A DNA stretch of 64,000 nt from Ustilago trichophora (GCA_900323505.1 OOIN01000008.1:868001-932000); one strand, 5' to 3'; shown: positions 19,926-31,221, counted from the stretch's first letter. Notes: generated from the sequence alone by a model not told the origin. A program made the numbers and translations.

Positions 19926-22900
19926 ATGTCGCGGAAAAGGTTGCTGAACTTTGGTTCATCGTCTCCTCTATCTCGGCAGAACAGCAGCGATGACGAGGTC
20001 TACGGTGAGCTCGGCCAACCCGTGGACGATCCCAGATTACGGAAACGTCGTCGACCCCCAGCCGCGATCGCTCCCGCTGCTGGTGGAAGAAGCCTGCGCG
20101 ACTTGCTTGGACTCACAGCCGAGGACGACTATATCGAGACAGCAGCACCATCCGGACTTGCGAACTGGGACCGAGCCTATCAGAAACCGGTACCGAGCAA
20201 GCAACCATCCGACGAAAAGAAGTGCTTCGAGGGCCTAAGGGCGGGCCCTAGTGCACCTCTGTCATCCTCATCCTCATCCTCATCCTCTTCATCGTCGTCG
20301 TCGTCGTCGGAAGACGAACTCGTCCTCCCCCTCTCACGTGCACAGCGTGAGCCAATGGTCATCGCTCCAGCGGCTACGAAGCTACGAGTGTCACTTGCAG
20401 ATAAACAACGGCCTGTATCTCGCCCACACGACGGCCAGGCATCCAGTGACGCAGATACAGATGATGAACAGGAGCAAGCACTCAGTCTCAGCATCAACGG
20501 ACTCGATTCTGTGGCTTTTGCTGCTGCTACGCAGACCCGCGTTATTCTCGGGGGCAGCGACGCTAGCGAAGATGAGGAAGAAATAACGCTAGCGGTAAGA
20601 CCACCAACATCGGCAGCAAGACCATCTGGACCCAAGCCCACCCACTCTGTGGCTTCTAAAGACAGTATAGAAGACCAGAAACCCGCTTTCCCGGTTCCTT
20701 CGGAGCTGAGGCACATAGGCCCTCTCGCACTTGCGCCCGGTATTTCTGTGCCAGCGAGTATCAATCGCTTCCTTCGAAGTTATCAGCGTGATGGCGTTCG
20801 CTTTTTGTACAGGTCCTGGGCAGAGGGCAGAGGAGCGCTTCTCGGTGATGACATGGGACTCGGGAAGACGATCCAAGTGATTGCATTTCTATCTGCGATT
20901 ATGGCAAAAACGGGACGGGAAGAGGATGCTGATCGCAGGATCGAGGCCGAACGAAGCGACAGGCGACATTCCGGCTTCCAACCCGCTGATGCGATCTGGC
21001 CGACTTGTTTGATCATCTGTCCGAGCTCAGTCATTGATAATTGGCGCCACGAGCTGGACACCTGGGGCTACTTCGAGCACACTGCCTACAGTGGCAAAAG
21101 TGCCAAGAATGCACTGGAATCCTTCCGTCGAGGTCGACTCGACATTCTCATTACCAGCCATGAGACGGCTTCGCTTTCCATCGAGCAATTACGCGATCTA
21201 GATCTATCCTGCGTCTTCATCGATGAGGCCCACAAGCTCAAGAATCCCAATTCTCAGATGACGCAAGCCATGCAGACCTTTCGCTGCAAAGCCCGCTTTG
21301 CCTTGACAGGAACAGCGATCCAGAACACTTACCGCGAGCTCTACACGCTAGCGGATTGGACCAATCCCGGCCTTCTCGGCACCGTCAAGGAGTGGATTGC
21401 CGAAATCGAAGACCCCCTCAAGCGCGGTCAACGCCGTGGTGCCAATCCAGAGCAGATTGCGGATGCCAGGACGAGGGCAGAAAAGCTTGTCCAAAACGTT
21501 TTGCCCATATTCTTCCTCCGCCGCACAAAGGCACTGATCGCAGATCAGCTGCCTTGCAAGTTCGACAAAATCGTGTTTTGTCCGCTCACAACTACCCAGC
21601 TCGATGTCTACAAGCGAATCTTATCCGAAGACGAGGTCGACTTGATGAAGCGTCATGCTGACCCTTGCGATTGCGGCCGTCTTGATCCAGACACAGGCCT
21701 AGCATATCGGCGCCAGAACTGCTGCTTCAAGCGTGACGGCAACGGCGAGTCCTGGAGCAAGAACATGCTCAAGTACATCTACCTGTTGCAGAAATGCTCC
21801 AATCATGTTGCTCTGGTCTTCCCAGACCCTGAGGATGCAAGCTCGCGGGAGCCAGACCGGGTGGAGAGGTACGAGCGTCAGCTCTCGTATGTTCAGCTCA
21901 TGTTCCCAGATAGCTGGCAGGACAAGCGTTGCAATGCCGTCAACGGTATGGAGCCCGAGTTCTGTGGCAAGTGGAAGGTTCTGGCAGGCCTTCTACAGCA
22001 GTGGCATTCCGACGGCGACAAAGTGCTGCTGTTCTCGACCAACATTCGGCTGCTCCAGTTCATCGAGTTCTTTCTAGCTCGGGAGGGCCACAACTTTTTG
22101 AGGCTCGACGGCTCGACGCCACAGCCTCGTCGCCAGTTGCTTGTCAATCAGTTCAACCGAGAGAGAAGCATCTTCGTCTTTCTCATCTCGACCACTGCGG
22201 GAGGCACCGGCCTCAATCTCACAGCAGCCAACCGAGTAGTGGTCTTCGATCCGCACTGGAACCCATCACACGATTTGCAAGCCATGGATCGAGCATATCG
22301 ATTCGGACAATCCAGGGATGTCTATGTCTATCGACTGATCGGTTCCGGGTCACTCGAAGAAGTCATCTATGGACGGCAGCTGTACAAGCAACAGCAGATG
22401 GAGATTGGTTACAACGCAACCAAGGAGCGTCGATATTTCGAAGGCGTGGCAGGTGACCAGGGCAGCTTGGGAGAGCTCTTCGGTTGCAAGAACCTGTTCA
22501 CATTGCACGAAAGTAGCCTAGCGATGAAGTCGATCATCGACGAGTGCAACATCTCAGAGGTTACCTTCGCGCTTGAACAATACCTGAAAGCAGGCTCGCT
22601 CGACGATCAGGAGAGCGCCGATGCCGCTCTTGCTGAGCGCACTGGCAGTCAACGAGCAAGTCAGCTGGAAACGGTCAAGAATGACAATCATTCCGGTACC
22701 TCAGCACAGCCATCAAATGACAATGCGGATCCCATCCGCAACATCCTCGAAGGTAGCGGGATAGCTTATAGCCATGACCATGCGGCCTTGGTCGGAAACA
22801 GTGCGGCCGAAGCCGCCTTGTATCGGAACGCAGCACATCCAGCATCCTCTCGTCAGCGCAAACCAAGCACGAAGAAAGCATCAAAGCCTGCAAGCACTTC

Positions 22901-23237
22901 GAATAGGGAGAGTTCTACCGCTTCCGCACCCATTTGGCCGCCGCCACGATCCATGATGGCAGCTTCGAATGACACTGCTACACAAGAAGAATCGCAATCC
23001 CTAGCAGTGGCAGAGCAAGGACTTCGCCGAGCTTACACTCACCATCCGCGAACCCGCATGCCCGACCTGTCGGATCTGGCACAGCTCCAGAATGTGACCG
23101 AAGTGGAATTGGCAGCAGCAGTTAATTCCATGCCGGCGACTGAGCAGAAAGCATTTTTTGACGACGCTGTTCGCAGGTGGAATCGAAAGCGTGCGGCCAT
23201 GGAGGGTCAGAAGCAGCAGCAGCAACCACTTTTTTAG
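19926..23237 (+). CDS. SNF2-family DNA-dependent ATPase, ERCC6L2/Rad26-like
   Basis: Intronless SNF2 ATPase of 1103 residues. A disordered N-terminus (with a poly-Ser run near residue 115) leads into the helicase core. Motif I is DDMGLGKT (GLGKT 311-315), motif II DEAH (433-436), motif III LTGTAIQN. The C-lobe has FLRLDGSTPQPRR, STTAGGTGLNLTAANRVV and DRAYRFGQ (about 755-800). A Cys-rich insertion (DPCDCG, then QNCCFKRDG) lies between the lobes, and the C-terminus has a conserved-looking helical block (MPDLSDLAQLQNVTEVELAAAV). This combination fits the ERCC6L2/Rad26-like subgroup better than Snf2, Ino80 or Rad54, but subgroup assignment is a judgement. The protein is probably nuclear with a role in DNA repair or chromatin. 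Confidence 0.88.
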   Translation: MSRKRLLNFGSSSPLSRQNSSDDEVYGELGQPVDDPRLRKRRRPPAAIAPAAGGRSLRDLLGLTAEDDYIETAAPSGLANWDRAYQKPVPSKQPSDEKKCFEGLRAGPSAPLSSSSSSSSSSSSSSSSEDELVLPLSRAQREPMVIAPAATKLRVSLADKQRPVSRPHDGQASSDADTDDEQEQALSLSINGLDSVAFAAATQTRVILGGSDASEDEEEITLAVRPPTSAARPSGPKPTHSVASKDSIEDQKPAFPVPSELRHIGPLALAPGISVPASINRFLRSYQRDGVRFLYRSWAEGRGALLGDDMGLGKTIQVIAFLSAIMAKTGREEDADRRIEAERSDRRHSGFQPADAIWPTCLIICPSSVIDNWRHELDTWGYFEHTAYSGKSAKNALESFRRGRLDILITSHETASLSIEQLRDLDLSCVFIDEAHKLKNPNSQMTQAMQTFRCKARFALTGTAIQNTYRELYTLADWTNPGLLGTVKEWIAEIEDPLKRGQRRGANPEQIADARTRAEKLVQNVLPIFFLRRTKALIADQLPCKFDKIVFCPLTTTQLDVYKRILSEDEVDLMKRHADPCDCGRLDPDTGLAYRRQNCCFKRDGNGESWSKNMLKYIYLLQKCSNHVALVFPDPEDASSREPDRVERYERQLSYVQLMFPDSWQDKRCNAVNGMEPEFCGKWKVLAGLLQQWHSDGDKVLLFSTNIRLLQFIEFFLAREGHNFLRLDGSTPQPRRQLLVNQFNRERSIFVFLISTTAGGTGLNLTAANRVVVFDPHWNPSHDLQAMDRAYRFGQSRDVYVYRLIGSGSLEEVIYGRQLYKQQQMEIGYNATKERRYFEGVAGDQGSLGELFGCKNLFTLHESSLAMKSIIDECNISEVTFALEQYLKAGSLDDQESADAALAERTGSQRASQLETVKNDNHSGTSAQPSNDNADPIRNILEGSGIAYSHDHAALVGNSAAEAALYRNAAHPASSRQRKPSTKKASKPASTSNRESSTASAPIWPPPRSMMAASNDTATQEESQSLAVAEQGLRRAYTHHPRTRMPDLSDLAQLQNVTEVELAAAVNSMPATEQKAFFDDAVRRWNRKRAAMEGQKQQQQPLF

Positions 23238-24231
23238 TAATTCTGTTAATTAATTTTCAGTTCACCACAAACGCTTCTGTATTCGCTGCATGGCTGACGT
23301 CATGACAGCTGCAGTCAATTTTCCGCAGAGCTGATGAGAGACCCATCTTTGAGATCCATCCGCAGCTCCCAAGCTAACTTTGAGCCGAATCAATCAGCAC
23401 TATGTCTAAGAACACATTGTCCGGCTTGCTGATCTCGACTTGACCATACAACGGCGTACAGCAGCAAAGAATCTTTGCGAAAGCGACCAATTGCGACGAT
23501 GAGATGAATGAAGCACAGTCGGACAAAGCAAGTCAGGCGAGCACTCAAAACGCGGAACAGATGGATCGGAGGATTACAGTGCGCACATGCTGGTGAGGAA
23601 GGGAATACGATCACTGAGCAAGACGAGACAGAGGCTGAGATCGTAGCGCTGCATCGTGACCTCGTAAGCCAGCTTAGGCCACCTTGGGCTTTTGTACACT
23701 CCAGACCCTTGACAATTTTGGTGATTTTCGCAACAGCCGCCGATTCGAGCCAGCGACGACATGTGGAGTGCGCTTCTCACCAAGTCTCGCTTAATTTCTG
23801 CCTCGATTCCGACTGTCATTGTCAGCGTCAACAGTCGCTGCAGCCAAAAACGTCATTTTTCGCACTGCATTGACTGCTTCCGGGACACCTGACTATAGGA
23901 TCGCAATCTCGTGCTTGGATCCGTTGCTGCCGTCGGTTATGCCTTCCCGAATGGATTGGACCCCGTCATCAGATCTCTGGATTTTTCAGTGTCGCTGACA
24001 AGGCTGCTTTCCTTTAGCATTCTTCCCACATCGAGTGCCTGCGCGGTCGGTAGCTCTGTGTTAGCAACCGGTCTGAGCCGCCATCTCATCTGGATCGAGC
24101 TTTGCCAACTTCGACAGTCTTTCCATCTGTCCACCAGATGCTTCCTTCTTCACCATCATCATAGCCCACGTCCTGACCCCAAGTCTCCCTCGCAGATCAA
24201 CTTGACGACACTTCAGAGGGCTTCTGCGAAG
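23238..24231. other. Intergenic region upstream of the carotenoid oxygenase
   Basis: About 1 kb. The oxygenase frame is open from a GTG at 23911, but the segment before 24232 looks non-coding (short His/Ser runs, no motif). No other feature recognised. Confidence 0.45.
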
Positions 24232-26610
24232 ATGGTCGCCGCCCCCTTCAATGGCAGGCGCCGCTCAGGTTCGTTGAGGAGACCGACTGTCCAACACCCT
24301 TCAGCGCCGACCATCTCGATACCATCCCCTCCAGCGCCATCAGAAGACTGTGCGTATCCGCCATCAACTTCGTCGACCCAGCTTCTCATCGACGACAAAG
24401 ATGGGGCCGAGCCATCGAAAGCCGCAGCATATGCATCCAACATCCCTCGCCGCCCAGTACTTTCACGTCGAAGAACTTCCAAAAAAGAATATGTTCATCC
24501 ATATCTCTCTGGCAATTTTGCGCCTGTCACAACTGAATGCCCCCTCACAGATTGCTTCTTCGATGGCATAATACCAGCAGAATTTGCTGGCAGCCAGTAT
24601 GTCCGCAACGGAGGCAATCCGCTGGCCAATTCGGAGCTTGATCGTGATGCACACTGGTTCGACGCAGACGGCATGCTCGCCGGGGTTCTCTTCCGACGCA
24701 CACCAGAAGGGACCATTCAACCATGTTTCTTGAACCGCTTCATTCTCACCGATCTACTGCTCTCGACACCAGAGCACTCGCGCTTGCCTTATGTGCCCAG
24801 TATCGCCAAGCTCGTCAACCCCCACACGTCTTTCTTGCGGCTCATGTACGAGATCATTCGCACCTTTGTACTCACCATCCTCACATGGCTGCCCGGTCTT
24901 GGTTTAAGGAGCGACCAGAAGTTGAGGCGGATCAGTGCAGCCAACACGAGCGTCTTTTGGCACGACGGAAAGGCGATGGCAGGTTGCGAAAGTGGACCGC
25001 CAATGCGCATCATGCTCCCCGGCCTCGAGACGGTAGGCTGGTATACGGGAGAGGACGAGGAGGATCTCGACGGAGATGAGAAGGATCCAGACGCTGTGGC
25101 GCACACAAGCCAATCGAAGGGCTTTGGTGGCGGCCCACCTATCATCAGCATGCTTCGCGAGTTCACAACAGCACACCCAAAGACCGACCCAAGGACCCAA
25201 GAGCTGCTGCTCTACCATATGTGCTTCGAGTCGCCTTATCTGCGCATCAGCGTCATTCCCCCGACTCGATCGAAGCGGACCGCTTTGCCAGCCGACGCCA
25301 AGACGCTTAAGGGCATAGCAGTGCGCGGTCTCAAGCAGCCAAAGATGATGCACGATTTCGGCGCCACTTCGACGCACACTATCATCATTGACGTGCCACT
25401 TTCGCTCGACATGATGAACCTTGTCCGCGGCAAACCCATCTTGCATTACGACCCTTCACAGTCAAGTCGGTTCGGAGTCATGCCCCGATACGAGCCGGGA
25501 AATGTGCGTTGGTTCGAGAGTCCCGAGGCCTGCTGCATCTATCACACTGCCAACAGTTGGGATGATGATGGCAAGTTTGCTTCTTCTCGCGAGCATCTGC
25601 ACGAGGCTGATGAACAAACCGAGGCCGCCACACGTGGTATCAATATGCTTGGATGCCGTCTCAACAGCGCCACGCTTGTGTATACAGCAGGCAACCTGCT
25701 CCCACCATCGCATGTCCTGCCACCTCCCAACTGCCCCGAAAAGTGTCAGCTCTACTACTGGCGCTTTGACCTGGAAGACTCGGAAGTCAACTCGATCAGC
25801 CATGAGTTTGCTCTCTCCGACGTTCCCTTCGAATTCCCCGCCATCAATGAGGAATACTCGATGCAGAAGGCGCGCTACGTCTACGGCACCAGCATGCGCG
25901 ATGGCACTTTTGATGCAGGTCTCGGAAAAGCTGCCAAGATCGATGCGCTTGTCAAGGTAGACGCAGAGACGCTCATTCGCAAGGGCAAAGCGCTGTGGAG
26001 TCAGGGTCGGCTGAAGGCGGGAGACAGCGTCGACACGAGGACGGTGGAAGAGGTGCTGGCTGCTCAGCGCGACGGTACCGCTTCGGCCGATGATGCGGTC
26101 AAGATCTTTGAGATGCCCCGAGGCTGGTATGCACAGGAAACGACCTTTGTCCCTCGTCATCGTGGTGGAGCACAAGACGAAGACGATGGTTGGCTGGTCT
26201 GCTACGTGTTCGACGAGGCTACCGGGCTGCATCCCTCGACGGGCGAGGTCCTGCCTGGTGCCACAAGCGAGCTCTGGATCATTGACGCCAAGGAGATGAA
26301 GGAGGTCGTGTGCCGTGTAAAGCTGCCGCAACGAGTGCCGTACGGTCTCCATGGTACGCTCTTCACAGAAGAGCAGATCGCATCGCAAAAGCCAATCGAC
26401 CCATCGAAGGTGCGAAGCTGGGCGTCATCGATCAACTACGCCGACCCTTTCTCGTCGTCGTCTCTCGGTTCGACGCTGTGCAGCGCTTCAGGAAAGGCCG
26501 CGACGAGCAAGTTCAAGAGTGGCAAGGATGTGTATGCTGCCTTCTTGAAGGATCCGGTTCGGATTGGGGCTTGGTGGATCAAGCGCAATATCGAGCTGCT
26601 GATTGCTTGA
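24232..26610 (+). CDS. Carotenoid cleavage oxygenase family protein
   Basis: Non-haem iron oxygenase of the carotenoid/stilbene cleavage (RPE65) superfamily, 792 residues from the ATG at 24232. Recognisable blocks are LSGNFAPVTTECP, YVRNGGNPLAN, AHWFDADGMLAGVLF, a His in REFTTAHPKTDP, KMMHDFGATSTHTIII, the CCIYHTANSWDDD block and VPYGLHGTLF near the end. These supply the four iron-binding histidines of the family. Substrate cannot be told: fungal relatives cleave beta-carotene (retinal formation) or stilbenes such as resveratrol. A hydrophobic segment around FVLTILTWLPGLGL may help membrane association. It shows no linkage to carotenoid synthesis genes within this window. Intronless. Confidence 0.9.
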   Translation: MVAAPFNGRRRSGSLRRPTVQHPSAPTISIPSPPAPSEDCAYPPSTSSTQLLIDDKDGAEPSKAAAYASNIPRRPVLSRRRTSKKEYVHPYLSGNFAPVTTECPLTDCFFDGIIPAEFAGSQYVRNGGNPLANSELDRDAHWFDADGMLAGVLFRRTPEGTIQPCFLNRFILTDLLLSTPEHSRLPYVPSIAKLVNPHTSFLRLMYEIIRTFVLTILTWLPGLGLRSDQKLRRISAANTSVFWHDGKAMAGCESGPPMRIMLPGLETVGWYTGEDEEDLDGDEKDPDAVAHTSQSKGFGGGPPIISMLREFTTAHPKTDPRTQELLLYHMCFESPYLRISVIPPTRSKRTALPADAKTLKGIAVRGLKQPKMMHDFGATSTHTIIIDVPLSLDMMNLVRGKPILHYDPSQSSRFGVMPRYEPGNVRWFESPEACCIYHTANSWDDDGKFASSREHLHEADEQTEAATRGINMLGCRLNSATLVYTAGNLLPPSHVLPPPNCPEKCQLYYWRFDLEDSEVNSISHEFALSDVPFEFPAINEEYSMQKARYVYGTSMRDGTFDAGLGKAAKIDALVKVDAETLIRKGKALWSQGRLKAGDSVDTRTVEEVLAAQRDGTASADDAVKIFEMPRGWYAQETTFVPRHRGGAQDEDDGWLVCYVFDEATGLHPSTGEVLPGATSELWIIDAKEMKEVVCRVKLPQRVPYGLHGTLFTEEQIASQKPIDPSKVRSWASSINYADPFSSSSLGSTLCSASGKAATSKFKSGKDVYAAFLKDPVRIGAWWIKRNIELLIA

Positions 26611-26788
26611 GGGGGCAGTGCTTGACGCAGCTCAGGTTTATAGCTGCTATGACTTGTTTAATCACATCTGTACTTTTATCTTTATCATCCATGCATTCGT
26701 ATTTTGGTCTTCAAGACAAGGTCTCCCCGAAGGAATGGTTGCAATGGTGAGTGAGAAGGTGATACAAATGCGAGCTGGAGCAGTGCAT

Positions 26789-27748
26789 CTAAAGGACGGC
26801 AGCAGTGCTTCGAGCGGAAAGAAGAGCTCTGGTAGACAAGAACATCCTCACCCGTTCATCCATATCCTGAATGCGTGCAAAGAACTCTGCCCCCATTGAT
26901 GTTCCCGACCTTTCAACGGACCTCGCCAAGCGCTTTCTGCCTTTCTTGTTGCGGCTGATCCTGCATCGCCCTTCTCCAAACTTGTGCGGTTGTCCGTCGA
27001 TCTCGTGCAAATAAAGACACTCGTCACCAAACATGCAGAACGGTTTGGTGCGCTTGTTGCTCATCGCAAGACTCTTTGTGAAGTTCTTGCAGGGTGTGGC
27101 GGCCGCTCGTTCGCGAAAGCGTTGCAGGGCAAGGTTGCGCGCTCCAGCGGTGAAGGGCTGAGGAGTGACAAAGGTGTATCTGGACGAGGTACGGCACACG
27201 GGGCAGTTCTTGATTTTGGCTTGGCCCTCCTGTCGACGCCATAGAGTGAGACAGGGGGGACAGAAGGAATGGTCGCAGGTCGGATGCTGTGCGTAGACGG
27301 CGGGTATCTCCATGCAGATACTGCATGGTTCGGTGTTCTGACTGATGCTCGCGGGGACACCTTTCATGAGGCTTGTCTGCTTCTTTAGCTTCGAAGGGGT
27401 ATCGAGAAGGGGTTGTGGTGAGGGCAGCTCGTCCTGCGATTCGTCACCGTCATGGTTGCTTGAGGTCCTTGGCTCAAATACATTTGCGCTGGCAGATAAT
27501 CTACTTGAAGACGCTGAGCTGGGTGTGAACTCAGCAGCCTGCGCTGTCAAAGGAGCATATGGTGATGATTTGGACGGCGAAGGTGAAGGCGTGCTCGATC
27601 GGCCTGGATTCCGCGTCTCAATGTGAGAGAATAGACACTTGCCGCCCCGTTTGCAGCTTCCGGAGCGGTAATAGTATCGGCATGGTGTGTCTTTCTTGCC
27701 CCGATCCGACAAGCCTGGTGCATTGCTAGATGCAGCGTCCGCCTGCAT
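26789..27748 (-). CDS. RING plus CCCH zinc-finger protein, makorin-like E3 ligase
   Basis: 319 residues from the ATG at 27746-27748; the frame upstream is open only from a GTG. An N-terminal CCCH finger (CRYYYRSGSCKRGGKCLFSH) is followed by a Ser/Pro-rich linker. A C3HC4 RING then begins CSICMEIPAVYAQHPTCDH and continues SFCPPCLTLWRR...CPVCRTSSRY. After a helical spacer comes a second CCCH-like finger (CKNFTKSLAMSNKRTKPFC, then CLYLHEIDG). This CCCH-RING-CCCH order is the makorin hallmark, so ubiquitin ligase activity with RNA binding is likely. The C-terminal helix contains MDERVRMFLSTRALLSAR. The 3' end lies 178 bp from the carotenoid oxygenase stop (convergent). Confidence 0.88.
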   Translation of the reverse strand: MQADAASSNAPGLSDRGKKDTPCRYYYRSGSCKRGGKCLFSHIETRNPGRSSTPSPSPSKSSPYAPLTAQAAEFTPSSASSSRLSASANVFEPRTSSNHDGDESQDELPSPQPLLDTPSKLKKQTSLMKGVPASISQNTEPCSICMEIPAVYAQHPTCDHSFCPPCLTLWRRQEGQAKIKNCPVCRTSSRYTFVTPQPFTAGARNLALQRFRERAAATPCKNFTKSLAMSNKRTKPFCMFGDECLYLHEIDGQPHKFGEGRCRISRNKKGRKRLARSVERSGTSMGAEFFARIQDMDERVRMFLSTRALLSARSTAAVL

Positions 27749-28592
27749 CTTGAGTTTGGAGGCCCTTTCGCAAATTTTGTGTCGAGCAAGGTACGAAGAG
27801 ATGCTGAATGGGGAAAAGGTGATAGATACTGACGATTGCGACGGAGCAACCTCTGCTGGTCGTGCAAGACCAGAAGGCAACAGTTTCACATCCGATATGA
27901 AAGCCCTTTGTCCTTACTTATGAAGGATTAGCGGGTCGATGTCCAGTGGCGTGGAGAGCGTTGGAGAGTGCGTAAGACAGGGTCCAAGCACCTTAACTGC
28001 GCTTTGACTCGGAGCCGCTAGCTCTGTAAGATTTACACAGGAGGTACACACTTGCCAACCGCAGTTTTTTTGGCCACTGCAGCCTCAGTAAATCTCAAAG
28101 CTTGCCACATGCTGGCTCAATTCACGTTGTTCAAGCGGATATTTTGGAGGCAACGGCCGAGTGAGTCTTCCAAAAAAAAAAAAAAAAAAAAAAAAGGAAG
28201 GGTTCTCTCCAAAAATTTCCCGTTTCAAAAAGCGAGAAGAAAGAGAAATTTTTGCGGTTGGCACTCAGCAGCTCAAGTTTGTGCCAAACTTCGCCTCTCT
28301 CCTTCCTTACCTTCACCTTTACCCACCCCTGGTCACCCATCCCCAAGCTTCCATAACTCTTTACTCTTGTCGTCATACGCATCACTGAAGCTCCATACCG
28401 GTTAGCTTCAGCTGTGACGATAAAAAAGCCTGGCGCCTTTGCTCTGCTCTACGCCGTACAATCTTGCCCCCCTTTGCTATCACATTTTGGCCTTCGTGTT
28501 GCCAAGCGATACCCTAGATCTTCTCGGCCCTCCCCTGCTTGCGTCTCCTTCCTTTATTATACCCTCAAGCATCATCAAGCTACATTGTCAAA
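27749..28592. other. Divergent intergenic region, makorin-like gene / NOG2
   Basis: About 840 bp with promoters of both genes and a 24-nt A tract (28172-28195). CT-rich sequence before 28593 is typical of the leaders in this window. No gene recognised. Confidence 0.5.
28172..28195. repeat. Poly-A tract (24 nt)
   Basis: 24 consecutive A residues in the NOG2 upstream region, about 400 bp before the ATG; possibly a nucleosome-excluding element. Confidence 0.85.
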
Positions 28593-31221
28593 ATGGCCGT
28601 CGTCAAAGGAGGCCCTTCCAAAAACAACACAAAGTCCACCGGCATCAAGCGTGTCAAGGGTGAGAACTTCTACCGTGATGCTAAAAAGGCCAAGGTCGTC
28701 AAGCTTCTCGCCAAGGACGGTATCGCCTCCAAGGCCATCCGCGACAAGAATGGAAAGATCATTCAAGCCGCCGAATTCCAGAGCAGCGAAGCCAAGCCCG
28801 GTCGCGTTCAGCCCGACAAGCGATGGTTCGGCAACACCCGTGTCATCTCCCAAGATGCGCTCGACCACTTCCGAACCTCGCTCGGCTCCCGAGTCAATGA
28901 CCCTTATTCGGTCCTCTTGCGCAGGAACAAGCTTCCCATGTCGCTCATCCAGGATCCCGGTAAGGGTAAGGCCCCCTCTCTCACCACTCTGGAGCCCTAC
29001 TCCGACACTTTCGGCCCAGGTGCCCAGCGAAAGCGACCCCGTCTTGATGGCGGTATGAGCTCGTTCGAGGAGCTTGCCATGAGCAGTGAGCAGGCTGGTC
29101 TTGCTGCTGACGAGAAACAGGCCGCTCTTGAGGCCAAGGCGGCCGGCGTTGGTCTCGTTCCTTCCGATTACGAGGTCGGCTCCAGTGCACAACGCTCTGC
29201 CAACGGATGGACCGCTGATGCCGACGAGCTGTACGAGATTCCCGTTACCCGTGGTCGATCCGAGCCCATCTACAGCAAAGGTCAGTCCAGACGTATCTGG
29301 GGTGAGCTCTACAAGGTTATCGACTCGTCCGATGTCATCATCCATGTTCTCGATGCCCGTGACCCCATGGGCACTCGCTGCCGCAGTGTGGAGAAGCACA
29401 TCCGCGACGAAAAGCCCCACAAGCACCTCGTTTTCCTTCTCAACAAGGTTGATCTCGTCCCCACTTGGGTTACTGTAAGTTTCTTCTCCCCTTTCAATCT
29501 GCACCTCGCTTTCCTTTCCCCTTTTCAACTTTGCCTCAAGGTACCCCACAATCATGTCAAGTACTGCGCCGTCGTCTTTTCGAAGACGATGTCAATGACG
29601 CAAAAACTGTTACGAATGTGGAAGAAGAACGGCGTCGATACGATCTCCCCCTCATAGCTATGCCTCCCTTTTCTTTTGAAAAGAGTTTGGGGCATGCCCA
29701 CTCCCAGACCTTCTTCCGCCGATAAAGGCTGGGCAGACCGGGAGGGCCTGGAGCGTCGGCGCCGGGGTTCCTATATGAGTTGAGCTTACGGTGCTTTTTC
29801 TTACACGCCGTGCTCGTAGTCATGGAACCAACATCCCTTCACTTTCGCCCTTTCCTTTTTTTTTCGAAATGTCCGAGTGAAGTAGAAGAGCATTTTTGCT
29901 GACCATCCCTCTCGTCGCTCTGATTGCTGGCTCATAGGCTCGTTGGGTCAAGATCCTCTCCAAGGAGTACCCCACCATCGCCTTCCACGCCTCGATCAAC
30001 AACTCGTTCGGTAAGGGTTCGCTCATCCAGCTGCTGCGTCAGTTCAGCGTACTCCATTCGGACAAGAAGCAGATCAGCGTCGGTTTTGTTGGCTACCCCA
30101 ACACGGGCAAGAGTTCCATCATCAACACGCTCAAGAAGAAGAAGGTTTGCAACGTCGCTCCTATTCCGGGAGAGACCAAGGTGTGGCAGTACATTAGCCT
30201 CATGCGCCGCATCTACCTCATCGACTGCCCCGGTATCGTTCCCGTCTCTGCGCACGACTCGGAGACTGGCACGGTGCTCAAGGGTGTCGTGCGTGTCGAG
30301 AATCTCGAGACACCCGCTGAGCACATTCCTGCCCTGCTCTCGCGTGTCAAGCCCGAGTACATTCGCCGCACGTACAACCTCGAGAAGTGGACCAACTCGG
30401 AAGACTTCCTCGGACAGATTGCCAAGCGGATGGGCAAATTGTTGAAGGGAGGAGAGGCGGATTGCGAGACTGTCGCCAAGATGGTGCTCAACGACTGGAT
30501 CCGTGGTAAGATCCCCTTCTTCGTCGCCCCCGCCTCGCCCGAAGTTGCCAAGACCAGCAAGGGCAAGGCCAAGGCTTCTGCCAACGAGGAGGAGACCACT
30601 GAAGCTGCTGAAGCCGATGAGGAATCTGCTGAGATCGATGCTGCCACCGACCAACTCCTCAAGAAGAAGAAGGTCAAGGGTGTTGAGCAGCCACTCAAGC
30701 AGATTGCTGTGGCCACCAAGTTCACTCGCGAGGACATTGAAGCTGGTCGACCTGAAGACTATATCATGGAGCGTGACGAGGACGAGCCTGTTCCCGAGCT
30801 CGCCGTCGACGAAGATGCCACCTTTGACAGCGATGACGAGGTCGATGAGGACGACGAGGATGACGAGGAGGACGGTGATGCGCTTGAGGACCTCAAGTGG
30901 GACGATGTCTTCCAGGGCGAGTCCGATGAGGAAGACGCAGAGGAAGGGGCAGGCGATGTCACCGCCAAATCATCCCCCGGCAAGCGCGCCGCTCCAACTG
31001 CCGATGATGATGAGGAAAGTGTCGATCCTCGCCGTAAGAGCAAAAAGGAAGCCCGAATGACCACCAGCAAGCGCAAGGCCGAAAACTACTACACCCACGC
31101 CAACGTCAAGAACAAGAGCCGTCGCGGTAAGCCCGAGGCCCCCGAGCCCAAGTCCAAGGAGCGCGGACCTAAAGTCGGCGCCAACGGCAAGGGTGCGCCT
31201 CAGCAGCGTCGTCGCAAGTAA
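28593..31221 (+). CDS. NOG2: Nucleolar GTPase Nog2/Nug2 (one long intron)
   Basis: Circularly permuted GTPase of 60S pre-ribosome maturation, 721 residues, join 28593..29474 and 29938..31221. The N-terminal NGP1-type domain ([41 protein letters not shown]) is followed by the permuted G motifs. [10 protein letters not shown] and the G4 motif NKVDL are in exon 1. In exon 2 the G1 motif GYPNTGKSS is at 346-354 and the G3 motif DCPG starts at residue 390. The C-terminus is an acidic tract followed by basic [29 protein letters not shown]. The intron (29475-29937, GTAAGT donor, CATAG acceptor, phase 0) is 463 nt, far longer than the other introns here. Splicing joins PTWVT to [19 protein letters not shown], as expected for the family. 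Confidence 0.96.

Noticed and set aside
28575..29555. 326-codon reverse frame opposite NOG2 exon 1
   Set aside because: Antisense artefact of codon bias; spans the intron donor of NOG2.
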